Origin: Qipengyuania qiaonensis
GTDB taxonomy: Bacteria; Pseudomonadota; Alphaproteobacteria; Sphingomonadales; Sphingomonadaceae
NCBI RefSeq assembly: GCF_019711515.1
Contig: NZ_JAIGNO010000001.1
Span: 1 to 64,000 of the forward strand
Direction of reading: 5' to 3'
Length of the DNA: 64,000 nt
Under the pieces are notes generated by a model. It worked only from the letters and a program-made list of their open reading frames with translations, ran no database searches and had not been told where the DNA came from. Each line of letters begins with the position of its first letter. The stretch's first letter is position 1. This document shows positions 50,510 through 60,829 of the stretch, piece by piece. Position numbers and translations under genes: made by a program.

Positions 50510-51670
50510 ATGCAGCATATTCGCAACTTCCTCATCGTCGCGTTGAGTGTACTGGCCGTCGCCTGTTCGTCGGCCGATGACACGCAGCAGGGACAGGCAC
50601 TCCCCGTCCGCACAGTGACGGTGGCCATGGCCGATCTCGACAATGTGATCGAACTGCCGGGCCGGGTAGAGCCCGTTCGCGTGGCGGAAGTGCGGGCGCG
50701 AGTGACCGGGATTGTGCAGAGCCGCGTGTACGAAGAAGGAACCGATGTCGGCGAAGGGCAGCCCCTGTTCCGTATCGACCCTTCCGAACTGCGGGCGAGC
50801 TATGCGCAGACGCAGGCGAGCCTCGAACGGGCACGAGCCACCGCTGCTAACGCGAATGCCGTGGTCCAGCGCTACCGTCCCCTGGTCGCGGAAAATGCAA
50901 TCAGTGGGCAGGAATTCGATGCCGCACAAGCAGCTGCGCGCGAGGCGAATGCCAATGTTGCCGAAATCCAGGCCCAGTTGCGAGCGGCTTCGCTGCAGCT
51001 CGGCTATACGACAGTAAGCGCGCCGATTGCTGGCAGGGCGGGGCGAGCAGCCGTGACCGAAGGCGCGCTCGTCTCGCAAGCAGAGGGTACGCTGATGACG
51101 CGTATCGAGCAAATCTCGCCGATTTACGTCTCATTCTCGCAATCCGCGACCGAGGCACTCCGAATTCGCCGGGCGATCGATAGCGGTGAACTCGATCTCA
51201 CACCGGGTGCCGTGGAGGTACGGCTTACGTTCCCGGACGGGAGCGACTACGAAATACCGGGGCTGATCGAGTTTCTCGATTTCTCGGTGGATGCCGCCAC
51301 CGGCACCATCCAGCTACGCGCGGAATTTCCCAACCCCGAAGGTCTGCTGTTTTCGGGCGAGTTCGTGAATGCCCGCATTTACGCCGGCAAGATGAAGAAT
51401 GTCATTGCCATCCCGCAACGCGCCGTGACTGTCGCCGATACGGGTGGCACCGTGATGATCGTGGACAAGGATGGCAAGGCAGCCGTTCGCCCGATCAAGC
51501 TCGGCCGTTTGATGGGTGACAATTGGGTCGTGGAAAGCGGGTTGAAACCGGGCGATCGGGTGATCGTATCGAACCTGCAGAAGCTCCAGCCCGGGATGCC
51601 GGTCCAGATCGCCAATCCGCAGGCCGATGGTAAGTCCGCGCCTTCCAAATCCGCAACAAAGGCCGAGTAG
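50510..51670 (+). CDS. RND efflux periplasmic adaptor (lipoprotein)
   Basis: This is a 386-residue membrane fusion protein. The signal peptide ends at lipobox cysteine C19 (LAVAC). The barrel-sandwich/lipoyl half reads PLFRIDPSEL...GYTTVSAPIAGRAGR, an alpha-hairpin carries YRPLVAENAISGQEFDAAQA, and a C-terminal barrel follows. It links the inner-membrane pump to the outer-membrane channel. First gene of the operon; the pump starts two bases after its stop. Confidence 0.93.
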   Translation: MQHIRNFLIVALSVLAVACSSADDTQQGQALPVRTVTVAMADLDNVIELPGRVEPVRVAEVRARVTGIVQSRVYEEGTDVGEGQPLFRIDPSELRASYAQTQASLERARATAANANAVVQRYRPLVAENAISGQEFDAAQAAAREANANVAEIQAQLRAASLQLGYTTVSAPIAGRAGRAAVTEGALVSQAEGTLMTRIEQISPIYVSFSQSATEALRIRRAIDSGELDLTPGAVEVRLTFPDGSDYEIPGLIEFLDFSVDAATGTIQLRAEFPNPEGLLFSGEFVNARIYAGKMKNVIAIPQRAVTVADTGGTVMIVDKDGKAAVRPIKLGRLMGDNWVVESGLKPGDRVIVSNLQKLQPGMPVQIANPQADGKSAPSKSATKAE

Positions 51671-51672
51671 AC

Positions 51673-54600
51673 ATGTCTCGCTTTTTTATCGACCGCCCCA
51701 TCTTCGCATGGGTGGTGGCGCTCGGCATTCTGCTGTCCGGCTTTATCGCCCTTCGCGCGCTGCCGATCGAGCAGTACCCAGAGGTTGCCCCGCCTTCGCT
51801 GGCGATCAACGTCGCCTACCCCGGTGCCGACGCGGAAACGCTGGAGCAGAACGTAACCCAGGTTATCGAGCAGCAGCTCAACGGGGTCGAAGGCTTCCTT
51901 TACATGTCCTCGTCCAGTCTTTCGAACGGCACGGCGTCCATCACGCTGACTTTCGAAGCGGGCACCGATATCGACATTGCACAGACAGAGGTGCAGAACC
52001 GTCTGAGCACCGTCGAGGCCCGCCTGCCCGAGGAGGTTCGCCGTCAGGGGATCACGGTTCGTCAGGCCAATGCCGGATTCCTGATGATCGTGGCGCTGAC
52101 ATCGGATTCGGGCTCGCTCGATTCCACCGATCTCGGCAATGTTGCCTCGACGCAGGTGATTGACGAATTGCGCCGTGTGACAGGGGTTGGCGATGTCACG
52201 CTCTTCGGCTCCGAATATGCGATGCGTATCTGGCTCGATCCGGACAAGCTGGCGTCCTACAACCTCTCGCCCACCGCGGTTGTCGCAGCGATCCAGGAAC
52301 AGAATGCCCAGACTGCCGGAGGTTCGATCGGGGCACTTCCTTTGAGGGAAGGGCAGCAGATTACAGCCACGATCACGACCGAGAACCGTTTCGAAACCGA
52401 AGACGAGTTTCGCCGGATCATCCTCCGTGCCGATGAAGGCGGTGCCAGCGTGCGGCTCGGCGATGTCGCTCGCGTCGAGATTGGCGCACAGACTTACGCC
52501 ACCTCTACCACGCTCGACGGGCAGCCGATGGCGGGCATGGCCGTTCAGCTGGCAACGGGCGCCAACGCGCTTGCTACTGCCGAAGGCGTGAAAGAGCGCA
52601 TGGCTGAAATCGGTGAAGGCCTGCCGCAGGACGTTGCGTGGTCGATTCCGTATGACACAACGCCCTTCGTCGAAATTTCGGTCGAAGAGGTCGTGAAAAC
52701 GCTCGTCGAGGCGATGGTGCTGGTGTTCATCGTCATGCTTCTGTTCCTGCAGAACTGGCGCGCCACATTGATTCCGACTCTGGTGGTGCCGATCGCCCTG
52801 GCGGGCGCGTGTCTTGGTCTCTGGCTGTTCGGCTTCTCGATCAACGTCCTCTCGCTGTTCGGTATGGTGCTGGCGATCGGTATCCTGGTCGACGATGCGA
52901 TCGTGGTGATCGAGAATGTCGAGCGCATCATGCGCGAGGAAGGCCTTGGCCCGCTCGAGGCGACCCGTAAGGCCATGGACCAGATAACCGGCGCGATCAT
53001 TGGCATCACACTGGTGCTGATCGCCGTATTCTTGCCGATGGCCTTCTTCCCCGGTTCGACCGGCGGTATCTATCGCCAGTTTTCGGTTACACTGGCGATC
53101 TCAATCTTCTTCTCTGCCGTGCTGGCGTTGTCGCTTACACCGGCACTTTGCGCCACTTTCCTGCGCGAAGACGACATCCAGAGCCACGAAGATACTAAAG
53201 AGGCGAACGACGAGAACGAGAAACCGCTGCCCGACGGTTGGCGCGGATTTTTCGAGCGAGGCCGTCGGGCGTCGGCGCGTTTCTTCAACCGCTTCAACCA
53301 GTGGTTCGCGCGGATGACCGACAAATACGGTCGCACTAACGAGAAAATTCTCAGCCGGCCGATCCGCGGCCTTGTGGTTTTCCTGTTGTTGGCAGGGCTC
53401 ACCGGCCTGCTGTTTGCACGTTTGCCGGGAGGATTCCTGCCTACCGAAGACCAGGGCTATATCATCACGGTTGTCCAATCGCCTTCGGGTTCGACTCGCG
53501 AACGGCTGGACGAGGCCATAGAGCCAGTCGAAAATTTCTGGCGTTCGCAGGAAGAGGTCGAACGCGCGGTCGTCGTAAGAGGCTTCAGTTTCTTTGGGCA
53601 GGGACAAAACAATGCGATCATGTTCACGCCGCTGAAGGACTGGAGCGAACGTAGTTCGGCCGAGAGTTCTGCCGAGGGTCTGGTGGGGCGCGCGATGGGC
53701 ACATTCATGGGCCTCGACAATGCTCTTGCCTTCGCCATCCAGCCACCTGCCATCCAGTCGCTGGGTCAGGCGAGCGGGTTCACGATCAAGCTGCAGGACC
53801 GCGGCGGTGTCGGTCGCGATGTGCTGACCGATGCTCGCAATCAGCTGCTCGGAATGGCGTCGCAAAGCGAAATGCTGGCCAATATCCGGCCGGAAGACGA
53901 AGCACCCGCCCCGCAACTTCATGTCGAAGTGGACCGGGTGCAGGCCCGTGCCATGGGGTTGTCGATGGACGATGTGAACAACGCGCTGTCGATCAATTTC
54001 GGCTCGTCTTATGCCAACGATTTCAACCGGCAGGGCCGCGTCTTGCAGGTGCTCGTCCAGGCGGATGCCGAGCATCGGATGACACCCGAAGACGTCCTGT
54101 CGCTCCGTATCCCGAATGCCCAGGGATCGCTGGTGCCGTTCAGTTCTTTCGCCACGGCGGAGTGGACGGCAGGTCCGCCCAGTCTGGCGCGGTATAATGG
54201 CTATCCGGCAATGACGATTTCGGGAACTGCTGCTCCCGGCCAGTCGTCGGGTGCAGCATTGATAGAGATGGAACAGCTTGCCAGTCAGCTACCCGAAGGC
54301 ATCGGCTTCGAATGGACCGGCATAAGCTATGAAGAGAAGCAGGCGGGTGGCCAGATCGGGCTGCTGCTCGGCCTTTCGGTCGTCATTGTGTTCCTCGTGC
54401 TGGCGGCTCTTTACGAGAGTTGGTCGGTGCCCTTTTCGGTGCTGCTGATCGTGCCGATGGGCGTGTTGGGTGCCGTGCTGTTTACGATGCTGCGCGGGCT
54501 ATCTGCCGACATCTATTTCAATGTGGGCCTGATCGCGATCATCGGGTTGGCTGCCAAGAACGCGATTCTGATCGTGGAATTCGCAATCGAGGAAGAAGCC

Positions 54601-54885
54601 GAAGGCAAGAGTCCGCTCGACGCTGTGAAAGCGGCGGCGCGCCTGCGCCTGCGCCCGATCATCATGACTTCGCTCGCGTTTATTCTCGGCATGGTTCCGC
54701 TGGTGCTATCGTCGGGCGCGGGGGCGGCGAGCCGTATTGCGGTTGGTACGGGGGTGATGGGCGGAATGATCGCTGCCACGGTCATAGGTATCTTCGTCAT
54801 ACCTCTGCTCTACCTGCTGGTCCGTACGCGGCTGGGAGGGCGCAAACCTAAACCGGCCGGCGAGCTCGAAGGAGAAACGGCATGA
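51673..54885 (+). CDS. RND efflux permease (HAE1 family)
   Basis: This is a 1070-residue inner-membrane pump with two repeats of a large periplasmic loop and twelve membrane segments. The proton relay is intact: D407 and D408 (ILVDDAIVVIENV) and K962 (LAAKNAILIVEFA), matching AcrB D407, D408 and K940. It would export hydrophobic and amphiphilic compounds. A charged cytoplasmic insertion at about residues 500-550 (SHEDTKEANDENEKPLPDGW) is longer than in AcrB. Its end overlaps the outer-membrane factor start by ATGA. Confidence 0.96.
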   Translation: MSRFFIDRPIFAWVVALGILLSGFIALRALPIEQYPEVAPPSLAINVAYPGADAETLEQNVTQVIEQQLNGVEGFLYMSSSSLSNGTASITLTFEAGTDIDIAQTEVQNRLSTVEARLPEEVRRQGITVRQANAGFLMIVALTSDSGSLDSTDLGNVASTQVIDELRRVTGVGDVTLFGSEYAMRIWLDPDKLASYNLSPTAVVAAIQEQNAQTAGGSIGALPLREGQQITATITTENRFETEDEFRRIILRADEGGASVRLGDVARVEIGAQTYATSTTLDGQPMAGMAVQLATGANALATAEGVKERMAEIGEGLPQDVAWSIPYDTTPFVEISVEEVVKTLVEAMVLVFIVMLLFLQNWRATLIPTLVVPIALAGACLGLWLFGFSINVLSLFGMVLAIGILVDDAIVVIENVERIMREEGLGPLEATRKAMDQITGAIIGITLVLIAVFLPMAFFPGSTGGIYRQFSVTLAISIFFSAVLALSLTPALCATFLREDDIQSHEDTKEANDENEKPLPDGWRGFFERGRRASARFFNRFNQWFARMTDKYGRTNEKILSRPIRGLVVFLLLAGLTGLLFARLPGGFLPTEDQGYIITVVQSPSGSTRERLDEAIEPVENFWRSQEEVERAVVVRGFSFFGQGQNNAIMFTPLKDWSERSSAESSAEGLVGRAMGTFMGLDNALAFAIQPPAIQSLGQASGFTIKLQDRGGVGRDVLTDARNQLLGMASQSEMLANIRPEDEAPAPQLHVEVDRVQARAMGLSMDDVNNALSINFGSSYANDFNRQGRVLQVLVQADAEHRMTPEDVLSLRIPNAQGSLVPFSSFATAEWTAGPPSLARYNGYPAMTISGTAAPGQSSGAALIEMEQLASQLPEGIGFEWTGISYEEKQAGGQIGLLLGLSVVIVFLVLAALYESWSVPFSVLLIVPMGVLGAVLFTMLRGLSADIYFNVGLIAIIGLAAKNAILIVEFAIEEEAEGKSPLDAVKAAARLRLRPIIMTSLAFILGMVPLVLSSGAGAASRIAVGTGVMGGMIAATVIGIFVIPLLYLLVRTRLGGRKPKPAGELEGETA

Positions 54886-56291
54886 CGCGCATGCTATCGG
54901 CCAGTGTGATGGCGCTGGCGCTCGCCGGGTGCGTCAACATGGCGCCCGATCACGAACGGCCTGCACTGGCCAGCGCTCCGGCCTATGATGCCGACTATCG
55001 GCCGGACGGGTCCGTCGTCGCCAGCAGCCTGTCCTATCAGGAGTGGTTTACCGATGAGCGCCTTGTTGCGCTGATCGATGCGGCAGTCGCCAATAATCGC
55101 GATCTGGTTGCGGCGACTGCCCGCATCGAGCAGGCGAGGGCGCAGTATCGCATCGAGGATAGCCGCCGATTGCCGACGCCGGTGGCAAATGCCGCGGCGA
55201 ACCGAAGCCGCACGCCTCTGGGCAGCGTCCAGCCCGGAGTGTCCGGATCGGTGACGGCGAATCGTTTCGACGTCGGCGTGGGAGTGTCCGCGTTCGAACT
55301 CGATTTCTGGGGGCGGGTCGCCAATCTCTCCGAAGCTGCGCGCGCGCAGTACCTCGCGGCCGAAGCCAACCAGCGTGCTTTTTACCTCTCGCTGATCGCG
55401 GACACCGCTTCGACCTATTTCGAATTGCTCGAGGCGAACGACCAGATCGACCTTGCCCAGGCGACTCTCGACAGCCGCGAGGAAGGCCAGCGTATTGCCA
55501 AATTGCGGCTTGACGCCGGCGTGACGTCTGCGCTCCCGTTCCGACAGGCAGAGAGCCTGTTGACGACGGCCGAACAGCAACTTGCGGCCGGGCAGCTGGC
55601 CCAGGCACAACTGCGCAACCAGCTCGCCGTGCTTGTGGGTGGCACCATTCCAGCGAACCTGCCGGAGCCATTTCCCATGGATGCGCAGGACAACGGCATG
55701 GTGCTTGATGCCGGTACTCCTTCGGAGTTGATGCTCGTGCGCCCCGATATTTTGGCAGCGGAGGAACAGTTGCGGGCAGCCCGGGCGAATATCGGGGCCG
55801 CACGTGCCGCATTCTTCCCGACCATCTCGCTCACTGGCAACGCTGGGTTCTCGTCCTCCGACCTGGGTGACCTGTTCGGGTCGGACGGCCTTTCGTGGTC
55901 GTTCGGACCCTCGCTATCGCTACCGATCTTCGATTGGGGCGCACGCGAGGCGGATCTCGATCTCGCCAAGGCACGCGAAGTCGAGCAGGTCGCCGTTTAT
56001 GAGAAGGCCGTGCAGACCGCGTTTCGCGAGGTGTCGGACGGCCTTGCCGGCCGCCGTTGGCTGGCCGAGCAGGTGGCCGCGCAAGAGCAAGGCGTTGCGG
56101 CGCTGGAAAGCATCGCCCGGCTTGCGCGCCTGCGCTATCGCGAGGGTGTGGCCGATTATCTCGAAGTGCTGGATGCGGAACGCAATCTGTTTGCCGCCCA
56201 GCAGCAATTGCTGACCACCCGCCGCGCCTATCTTCAGAACGGCACAACGCTCTTCGTCGCTCTGGGTGGCGGGCTCGATCGGTCGGAGTAG
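54882..56291 (+). CDS. outer-membrane efflux factor, NodT/OprM-type lipoprotein
   Basis: This 469-residue TolC-like channel has lipobox cysteine C17 (LALAGC), two repeats of coiled-coil helices (YLAAEANQRAFYLSLIADTA...; VEQVAVYEKAVQTAFREVSD) and barrel strands ending LFVALGGGLD. It is the outer-membrane exit of the tripartite pump and is translationally coupled to the permease. Confidence 0.93.
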   Translation: MTRMLSASVMALALAGCVNMAPDHERPALASAPAYDADYRPDGSVVASSLSYQEWFTDERLVALIDAAVANNRDLVAATARIEQARAQYRIEDSRRLPTPVANAAANRSRTPLGSVQPGVSGSVTANRFDVGVGVSAFELDFWGRVANLSEAARAQYLAAEANQRAFYLSLIADTASTYFELLEANDQIDLAQATLDSREEGQRIAKLRLDAGVTSALPFRQAESLLTTAEQQLAAGQLAQAQLRNQLAVLVGGTIPANLPEPFPMDAQDNGMVLDAGTPSELMLVRPDILAAEEQLRAARANIGAARAAFFPTISLTGNAGFSSSDLGDLFGSDGLSWSFGPSLSLPIFDWGAREADLDLAKAREVEQVAVYEKAVQTAFREVSDGLAGRRWLAEQVAAQEQGVAALESIARLARLRYREGVADYLEVLDAERNLFAAQQQLLTTRRAYLQNGTTLFVALGGGLDRSE

Positions 56292-56341
56292 GTCGGGTGG
56301 CGAGCGTCTCTTCTGTCGCCTCTCGACAAGGAGATAAAACG

Positions 56342-56359
56342 ATGCTGCAAGCCCTCTAA
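56342..56359 (+). other. five-codon mini-frame before moaC
   Basis: ATG at 56342 has AAGGAG eight to nine bases upstream and encodes MLQAL, then TAA. The stop lies against the AAAGGAGG that serves the moaC TTG start at 56373. It may couple translation to moaC or be a chance frame. Confidence 0.25.
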
Positions 56360-56372
56360 AGGAGGCTGGCGA

Positions 56373-56849
56373 TTGTCCGACCTGTCGCATATCGACGAAC
56401 ATGGCCGCGCGAGGATGGTGGATGTGGGCGACAAATCCATCACCGCACGGCGGGCGACGGCTGCCGGCACGCTGACCTGCAACCCCACCACTCTGGAGTT
56501 GCTGAAGGCCAACAAGGTGCCCAAGGGCAACGTGATCGGGACGGCGGAACTCGCCGGGGTGATGGCCGCCAAGCGCACCGCGGACCTGATCCCCTTGTGT
56601 CATCCATTGCCCCTTTCGCAGATCGATGTTTCCATCGAGGCCGATGCCGGGCTGCCCGGTTTTGCCGTCGCAGCCAAAGTGCGTAGCGAAGGACGAACCG
56701 GTGTGGAGATGGAGGCGCTGACAGCCGTTTCGGTCGCGTGTCTGACGCTGTTCGACATGCTGAAGGCCATCGACAAGGAGATGACGATCGGGGACATACG
56801 GGTGACCGCCAAGGAAGGTGGGCGGTCCGGCGATTGGAAGCGCGGTTGA
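56373..56849 (+). CDS. moaC: cyclic pyranopterin monophosphate synthase MoaC
   Basis: MoaC makes cPMP, the first stable intermediate of molybdenum cofactor, from the MoaA product. At 158 residues it shows [47 protein letters not shown] and [20 protein letters not shown]. It starts at TTG, with GGAGG eight bases upstream. The moeA start overlaps its stop. No moaA/moaE is nearby. It fits the two Mo-related genes at 9.7-13.8 kb. Confidence 0.95.
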   Translation: MSDLSHIDEHGRARMVDVGDKSITARRATAAGTLTCNPTTLELLKANKVPKGNVIGTAELAGVMAAKRTADLIPLCHPLPLSQIDVSIEADAGLPGFAVAAKVRSEGRTGVEMEALTAVSVACLTLFDMLKAIDKEMTIGDIRVTAKEGGRSGDWKRG

Positions 56850-58024
56850 TTTCCTTCGACGATGCGATGAGCCTGTTGGCCGACAATATCGTTCCGCTCG
56901 ACGCCGAAGTTGTCGCTTTGGCGGATGCCGCGGAACGGAGGTTGGCGGAAGACGTGGTCGCCCGGTTGCCTTCGCCGCGCAAGACCGTGTCCGCAATGGA
57001 TGGCTATGCGGTTAGGTTGAAGACAGTGGCCGCTGGCAGCACGCTGCGAATTGTGGGCGAATCTCGCCCCGGTCGCCCTCACTTGACGTCGATTGCGAAG
57101 GGCGAAGCCGTCCGGATTTTCACCGGAGCGCCAATTCCTGAAAACGCTGATGGCGTCATCATACAGGAATATGCCGAGCGTGACGGCGATAACGTGCGGT
57201 TTGCCGAAGGCTTCGGGCCGTCCGCTCATGTACGTCATCGGGGCAGTGATTTCGACAAGGGCGACGTGCTGTTGTCGAGCGGGACGAAGCTCGACCCTGG
57301 ATCGCTTGTGGCCGCTGCCGCTGCCGATCTCGCGGAAGTCCGTGTCCATCGGCGGCCGATAGTGGCCTTGCTCGCGACTGGCGATGAACTGGCTGCGCCG
57401 GGCTTTGCCAGCAAAGATCCATACGCCATTCCGGACAGCATCACCTTCGCACTGGCCAGCCAGATCGTGCGGGAAGGGGGGACGGTGATGGCGCGTAGTC
57501 TGGCAAAAGACGACTTGCCGGGATTGGAAAAGCAGGCTGGCGGACTGCTCCCTACCGCAGATATTGTCGTCGTAACCGGCGGCGCTTCCGTCGGAGAACG
57601 CGATTTTGCCAAGCCCATGTTCAAGTCGCATGGCCTCGAACTGATCTTCGACAGGGTAGCCATCAAGCCCGGTAAGCCGGTCTGGCTTGGCAGGGCCGCG
57701 GAAAAGCTGGTGCTGGGACTTCCGGGAAATCCGACGTCCGCCATGGTGACGGCCCGATTGTTCCTCCGTCCAATTCTGGCGATGATGCAGGGCGGAGAGG
57801 GTAGCCACTCCTGGCGCAGAATGGCGCTGACCGGAGATATCCCTGCAACCGGCGAACGGGAGACATTCGCCAGAGCCGCATGGGAAGAAGATGGGTTGCG
57901 CCCGCTGAGCAATCAGGACAGCGGCGTGCAGGGCGGTCTCGCACGTGCAGAATGGCTGATCAGATGTCCGCCGGGTCGGAACGCTCTCTCAGCCGGCTCG
58001 CTCGTGCCGGCAATCCAGTTCTGA
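56846..58024 (+). CDS. moeA: molybdopterin molybdenumtransferase MoeA
   Basis: This is a 392-residue enzyme that inserts molybdate into adenylylated molybdopterin. Landmarks are [51 protein letters not shown] and [12 protein letters not shown]. The TTG start at 56846 overlaps the moaC stop (TTGA) and gives [10 protein letters not shown], the usual N-terminus. It is coupled to moaC in one operon. Confidence 0.95.
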   Translation: MISFDDAMSLLADNIVPLDAEVVALADAAERRLAEDVVARLPSPRKTVSAMDGYAVRLKTVAAGSTLRIVGESRPGRPHLTSIAKGEAVRIFTGAPIPENADGVIIQEYAERDGDNVRFAEGFGPSAHVRHRGSDFDKGDVLLSSGTKLDPGSLVAAAAADLAEVRVHRRPIVALLATGDELAAPGFASKDPYAIPDSITFALASQIVREGGTVMARSLAKDDLPGLEKQAGGLLPTADIVVVTGGASVGERDFAKPMFKSHGLELIFDRVAIKPGKPVWLGRAAEKLVLGLPGNPTSAMVTARLFLRPILAMMQGGEGSHSWRRMALTGDIPATGERETFARAAWEEDGLRPLSNQDSGVQGGLARAEWLIRCPPGRNALSAGSLVPAIQF

Positions 58025-58026
58025 TC

Positions 58027-59532
58027 TCAGCTGCGGTGCCAGATCGCGAGCCCTTCGCCCTCCCGCCCGATTGTGCCGCTCGTGCCGACGGGTTCTTCCT
58101 GTCCGTCGCTCAGAAATGCGATCGTCGCGATGTCGTCGGCGGGGACGTTAGCCAAAGTCCGTGAGCCATCGGATGTTCGCGCCACGATCACGCCCGACTT
58201 GGGCGAACCGTCGCGGTCATAGTGAACGGTGTAGCTTTCGATGCTTGCCGGCCCGAGATAGCCCTCATCGAGTGCAGGCACATCGCCGCGCCGCCCGTCG
58301 GCTTCGGCCTGATAGTCGAAGTCCTGCGGGAACGTTGCCCCGGTAGGTGTTCCGGACAACAGGATGGTGTGATTGTGGGTGGCATAGCCGCCATTGGCGA
58401 AGAGCAGTCCCTTGTCCCCCGTCCCCCGCAGCTTCTCGACCATCGCGACGACGGCGTGGCTCATATAGTTGCCGATCGGACCGCCCCCGAATGTCAGTCC
58501 GCCGAACACGGTCACCGGCCTGTCGAGTGGCCAGCCGAGCACCCGGCGGGCCATCTTGGGTACGCAAGGAAAACAGCTGTAAAGTTCGACATGTGCAAGA
58601 TCGTCCGCGACGACTGAGTTCAGCGCCATCGTGCGCTCGATCGAAGTGGCGAGGCTTGGCGACGCATCGTAACGGTCGCGGGCGAGGAAGTTGCCGCTTT
58701 CATGCGCAGCGGCGCCGTATCCCAGGTAAACCAGCCGATCATCGGCGATGCCGCGTCGGTGGGCCTCGGCCAGCGAGGTCAGGATGAAGCCCGCACCCTG
58801 ATTGACCGAGGAATTCGCGACCTGGAGCTTGGTATAGGGGAAGGCGATCGGCCGATTGCTGTCGGTGGGCGTGATGACGTCCGCAGCGCTCACCTGTTGC
58901 CGGATCCACGCACCTTCGCTACCTGCCGCAACCTCGCTCATTCCGGCCCAGATTGTGCCACTCTCGTCCTGCCCCTCGGCGAGCGACTGGCCATAGGCCG
59001 CGCGTCCGGCGTTCTCGTAGAGCGGGTAGACGTCGGTGGGGACGACCAGGCCGTAGCTCTGGGCGTAACCTGTGCGGGCACGATGGCTCGCATCGCGCAA
59101 GGCGTTCGGCGTCTCGCCGTCATTGCGGTTCTTCAGCGCTGCGAGCTGACCCGCCGTGCGCAGGGCCTCGCCGCCGGTCACGGCGCAGATCCTTGCCTCT
59201 CCGCTCGCGATACGGTTTGCCGCTTCGTGCAGGAGCAGGATCGGGCTGTCGCCATTGGGCAGGGCGGTTTGCATGCGATAGTCCGGATCGATGCTCAAGG
59301 CTTCGGCGACTTTGCCGTCGACGGGGTTGAGTTGGGGCCACGCCAGCTGCGCCACCATGGCAAGCGAATCGCAATCGGCGATCAAGCCCCCGCCCGCGTC
59401 GGAATCCGCCCGACGCAGCGCGTCTGCCATCAGGGCTACCGGATCGAGGCCGTCGGCGGGGCTTTCCGGCCGATCGTTGATTTGTCCGACACCGACGATG
59501 ACGGGAATGTATTCGGGATCCTGGTCGCGCAC
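58027..59532 (-). CDS. thiolase-fold acetyl-CoA acetyltransferase-like protein
   Basis: This is a 501-residue thiolase-superfamily protein with PVIVGVGQINDRPESPADGL at the start, VTGGEALR and HVELYSCFPCVPKMARRVLG in the middle, and FGGGPIGNYMSHAVVAMVEK. It resembles SCP2-type lipid-transfer thiolases, which act on acyl-CoA. The usual catalytic cysteine position is not certain. The GTG start at 59532 has AGGAGGA upstream. Convergent with moeA, two bases away. Confidence 0.78.
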   Translation of the reverse strand: MRDQDPEYIPVIVGVGQINDRPESPADGLDPVALMADALRRADSDAGGGLIADCDSLAMVAQLAWPQLNPVDGKVAEALSIDPDYRMQTALPNGDSPILLLHEAANRIASGEARICAVTGGEALRTAGQLAALKNRNDGETPNALRDASHRARTGYAQSYGLVVPTDVYPLYENAGRAAYGQSLAEGQDESGTIWAGMSEVAAGSEGAWIRQQVSAADVITPTDSNRPIAFPYTKLQVANSSVNQGAGFILTSLAEAHRRGIADDRLVYLGYGAAAHESGNFLARDRYDASPSLATSIERTMALNSVVADDLAHVELYSCFPCVPKMARRVLGWPLDRPVTVFGGLTFGGGPIGNYMSHAVVAMVEKLRGTGDKGLLFANGGYATHNHTILLSGTPTGATFPQDFDYQAEADGRRGDVPALDEGYLGPASIESYTVHYDRDGSPKSGVIVARTSDGSRTLANVPADDIATIAFLSDGQEEPVGTSGTIGREGEGLAIWHRS

Positions 59533-59598
59533 GCTTGCTCTCCTCCTGCCGTCATGACTAGCAAGCAGGTTTCAAGCTGCAACCGGAAGGTGAGGGGA

Positions 59599-59673
59599 TG
59601 GCTGGGGTGGCAGGGATCGAACCTGCGAATGTCGGTACCAAAAACCGATGCCTTACCACTTGGCTACACCCCA
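59599..59673 (-). tRNA. tRNA-Gln (TTG anticodon)
   Basis: The 75-base gene on the minus strand folds as a cloverleaf. Acceptor TGGGGTG pairs with CACCCCA, followed by discriminator G and an encoded CCA. The anticodon loop TTTTGGT gives anticodon TTG, reading CAA. The T-arm GCAGGTTCGAATCCTGC is standard. Confidence 0.97.
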
Positions 59674-59884
59674 GCAGGTGCGCGCCCCTATAGCGCTTCG
59701 CGCGCGGAAGGGAAGGGGGTGGCGGCAGTTTGCATGCGTCCATCCGCAAGTTCGCCCGCGCCATCCTCGATCTTCACGGATTACCGGACGACTGGGTCGA
59801 AGTTCGTGAAGCAACCGCTCTGCCGCCACGCCGGCAACGGGAAAGCGGCTCGTCCTTCGGGCAATCGGTTTGCGGCTGTGCGGA

Positions 59885-60736
59885 TCAGAACGTCTTGCCT
59901 TCGAAATCGCTCGCAGAATGACGTTCCAGCAACTGTTCGTCTTCCTCGCCCCAGGCCTTGTTGACGATCCGTCCGCGGCGGACCGCCGGGCGTTCGCCGA
60001 TCTGCTTGGCCCAGCGTTCGACGTGGGTATATTCATGGATCGACAGGAAGGTGCGGGCTTCGCCATATATGCCCCCCACCACGAAGGGCGAAAGCCAAGG
60101 CCAGGTCGCGATATCGGCGATCGTATAATCCTTACCGCCGAGGTATTCGCTTTGTGCCAACCGCTGGTCGGCGACGTCGAACAGCCGTTTGGTTTCCATC
60201 GCATAGCGGTTGATGGGATATTCGTACTTCTCGGGCGCATAGGCGTAGAAGTGACCGAAGCCGCCACCTATGAAGGGGGCGCTGCCGACCTGCCAGAACA
60301 GCCAGCTCAACACTTCCGCACGTGTGTGATCGGTCGGCAGGAACGCGCCGAACATTTCGGCAAGGTGCATGAGGATCGCGCCGCTTTCGAAAACCCGGAC
60401 CGGCTCCTGTCCGCTGCGGTCGAGCAGGGTGGGGATCTTGGAATTGGGGTTCAGGTCGACGAAGCCAGAACCGAACTGACCGCCTTCTGAAATGTCGACC
60501 GTCCACGCATCGTATTCCGCGCCGGCATGTCCGGCTTCGAGCAGTTCTTCGAACATGACCGACGCTTTTACTCCATTGGGAGTTGCGAGCGAGTAGAGCT
60601 GGAAATCGTGCTCGCCGACGGGGAGCTCCTTAGTCTCGCGAGCTCCTGCCGTGGGGCGGTTGATACTGGCGAAGCGTCCGCCGTTCTCGGCATCGAAGGC
60701 CCAGACTTCGGGCGGGGTGTAGATAGGGTCGGACAA
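59885..60736 (-). CDS. yghU: glutathione-dependent disulfide-bond oxidoreductase (YghU-like)
   Basis: This is a 283-residue GST-family protein of the Nu class. The extended N-terminus (YTPPEVWAFDAENGGRFASI, then NRPTAGARETKELPVGEH) and SLATPNGVKASVMFEELLEA are diagnostic of YghU/YfcG-type enzymes, which reduce disulfides with two glutathiones. The start is TTG at 60736 with GAGGAG upstream. Single gene. Confidence 0.92.
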   Translation of the reverse strand: MSDPIYTPPEVWAFDAENGGRFASINRPTAGARETKELPVGEHDFQLYSLATPNGVKASVMFEELLEAGHAGAEYDAWTVDISEGGQFGSGFVDLNPNSKIPTLLDRSGQEPVRVFESGAILMHLAEMFGAFLPTDHTRAEVLSWLFWQVGSAPFIGGGFGHFYAYAPEKYEYPINRYAMETKRLFDVADQRLAQSEYLGGKDYTIADIATWPWLSPFVVGGIYGEARTFLSIHEYTHVERWAKQIGERPAVRRGRIVNKAWGEEDEQLLERHSASDFEGKTF

Positions 60737-60829
60737 GTGCGTTCTCCTCTGACGGGACGACTAAGGCAGCCTTCCATTCGCCGCAAGGTGGGGAACCGGC
60801 CCGCCGGTCCCACTGTTCTTCCCTTCGTT

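Noticed and set aside
59730..59921. Small plus-strand frame after tRNA-Gln
   Set aside because: No ribosome site, overlaps the end of the yghU-like gene, and ordinary composition for a chance frame.
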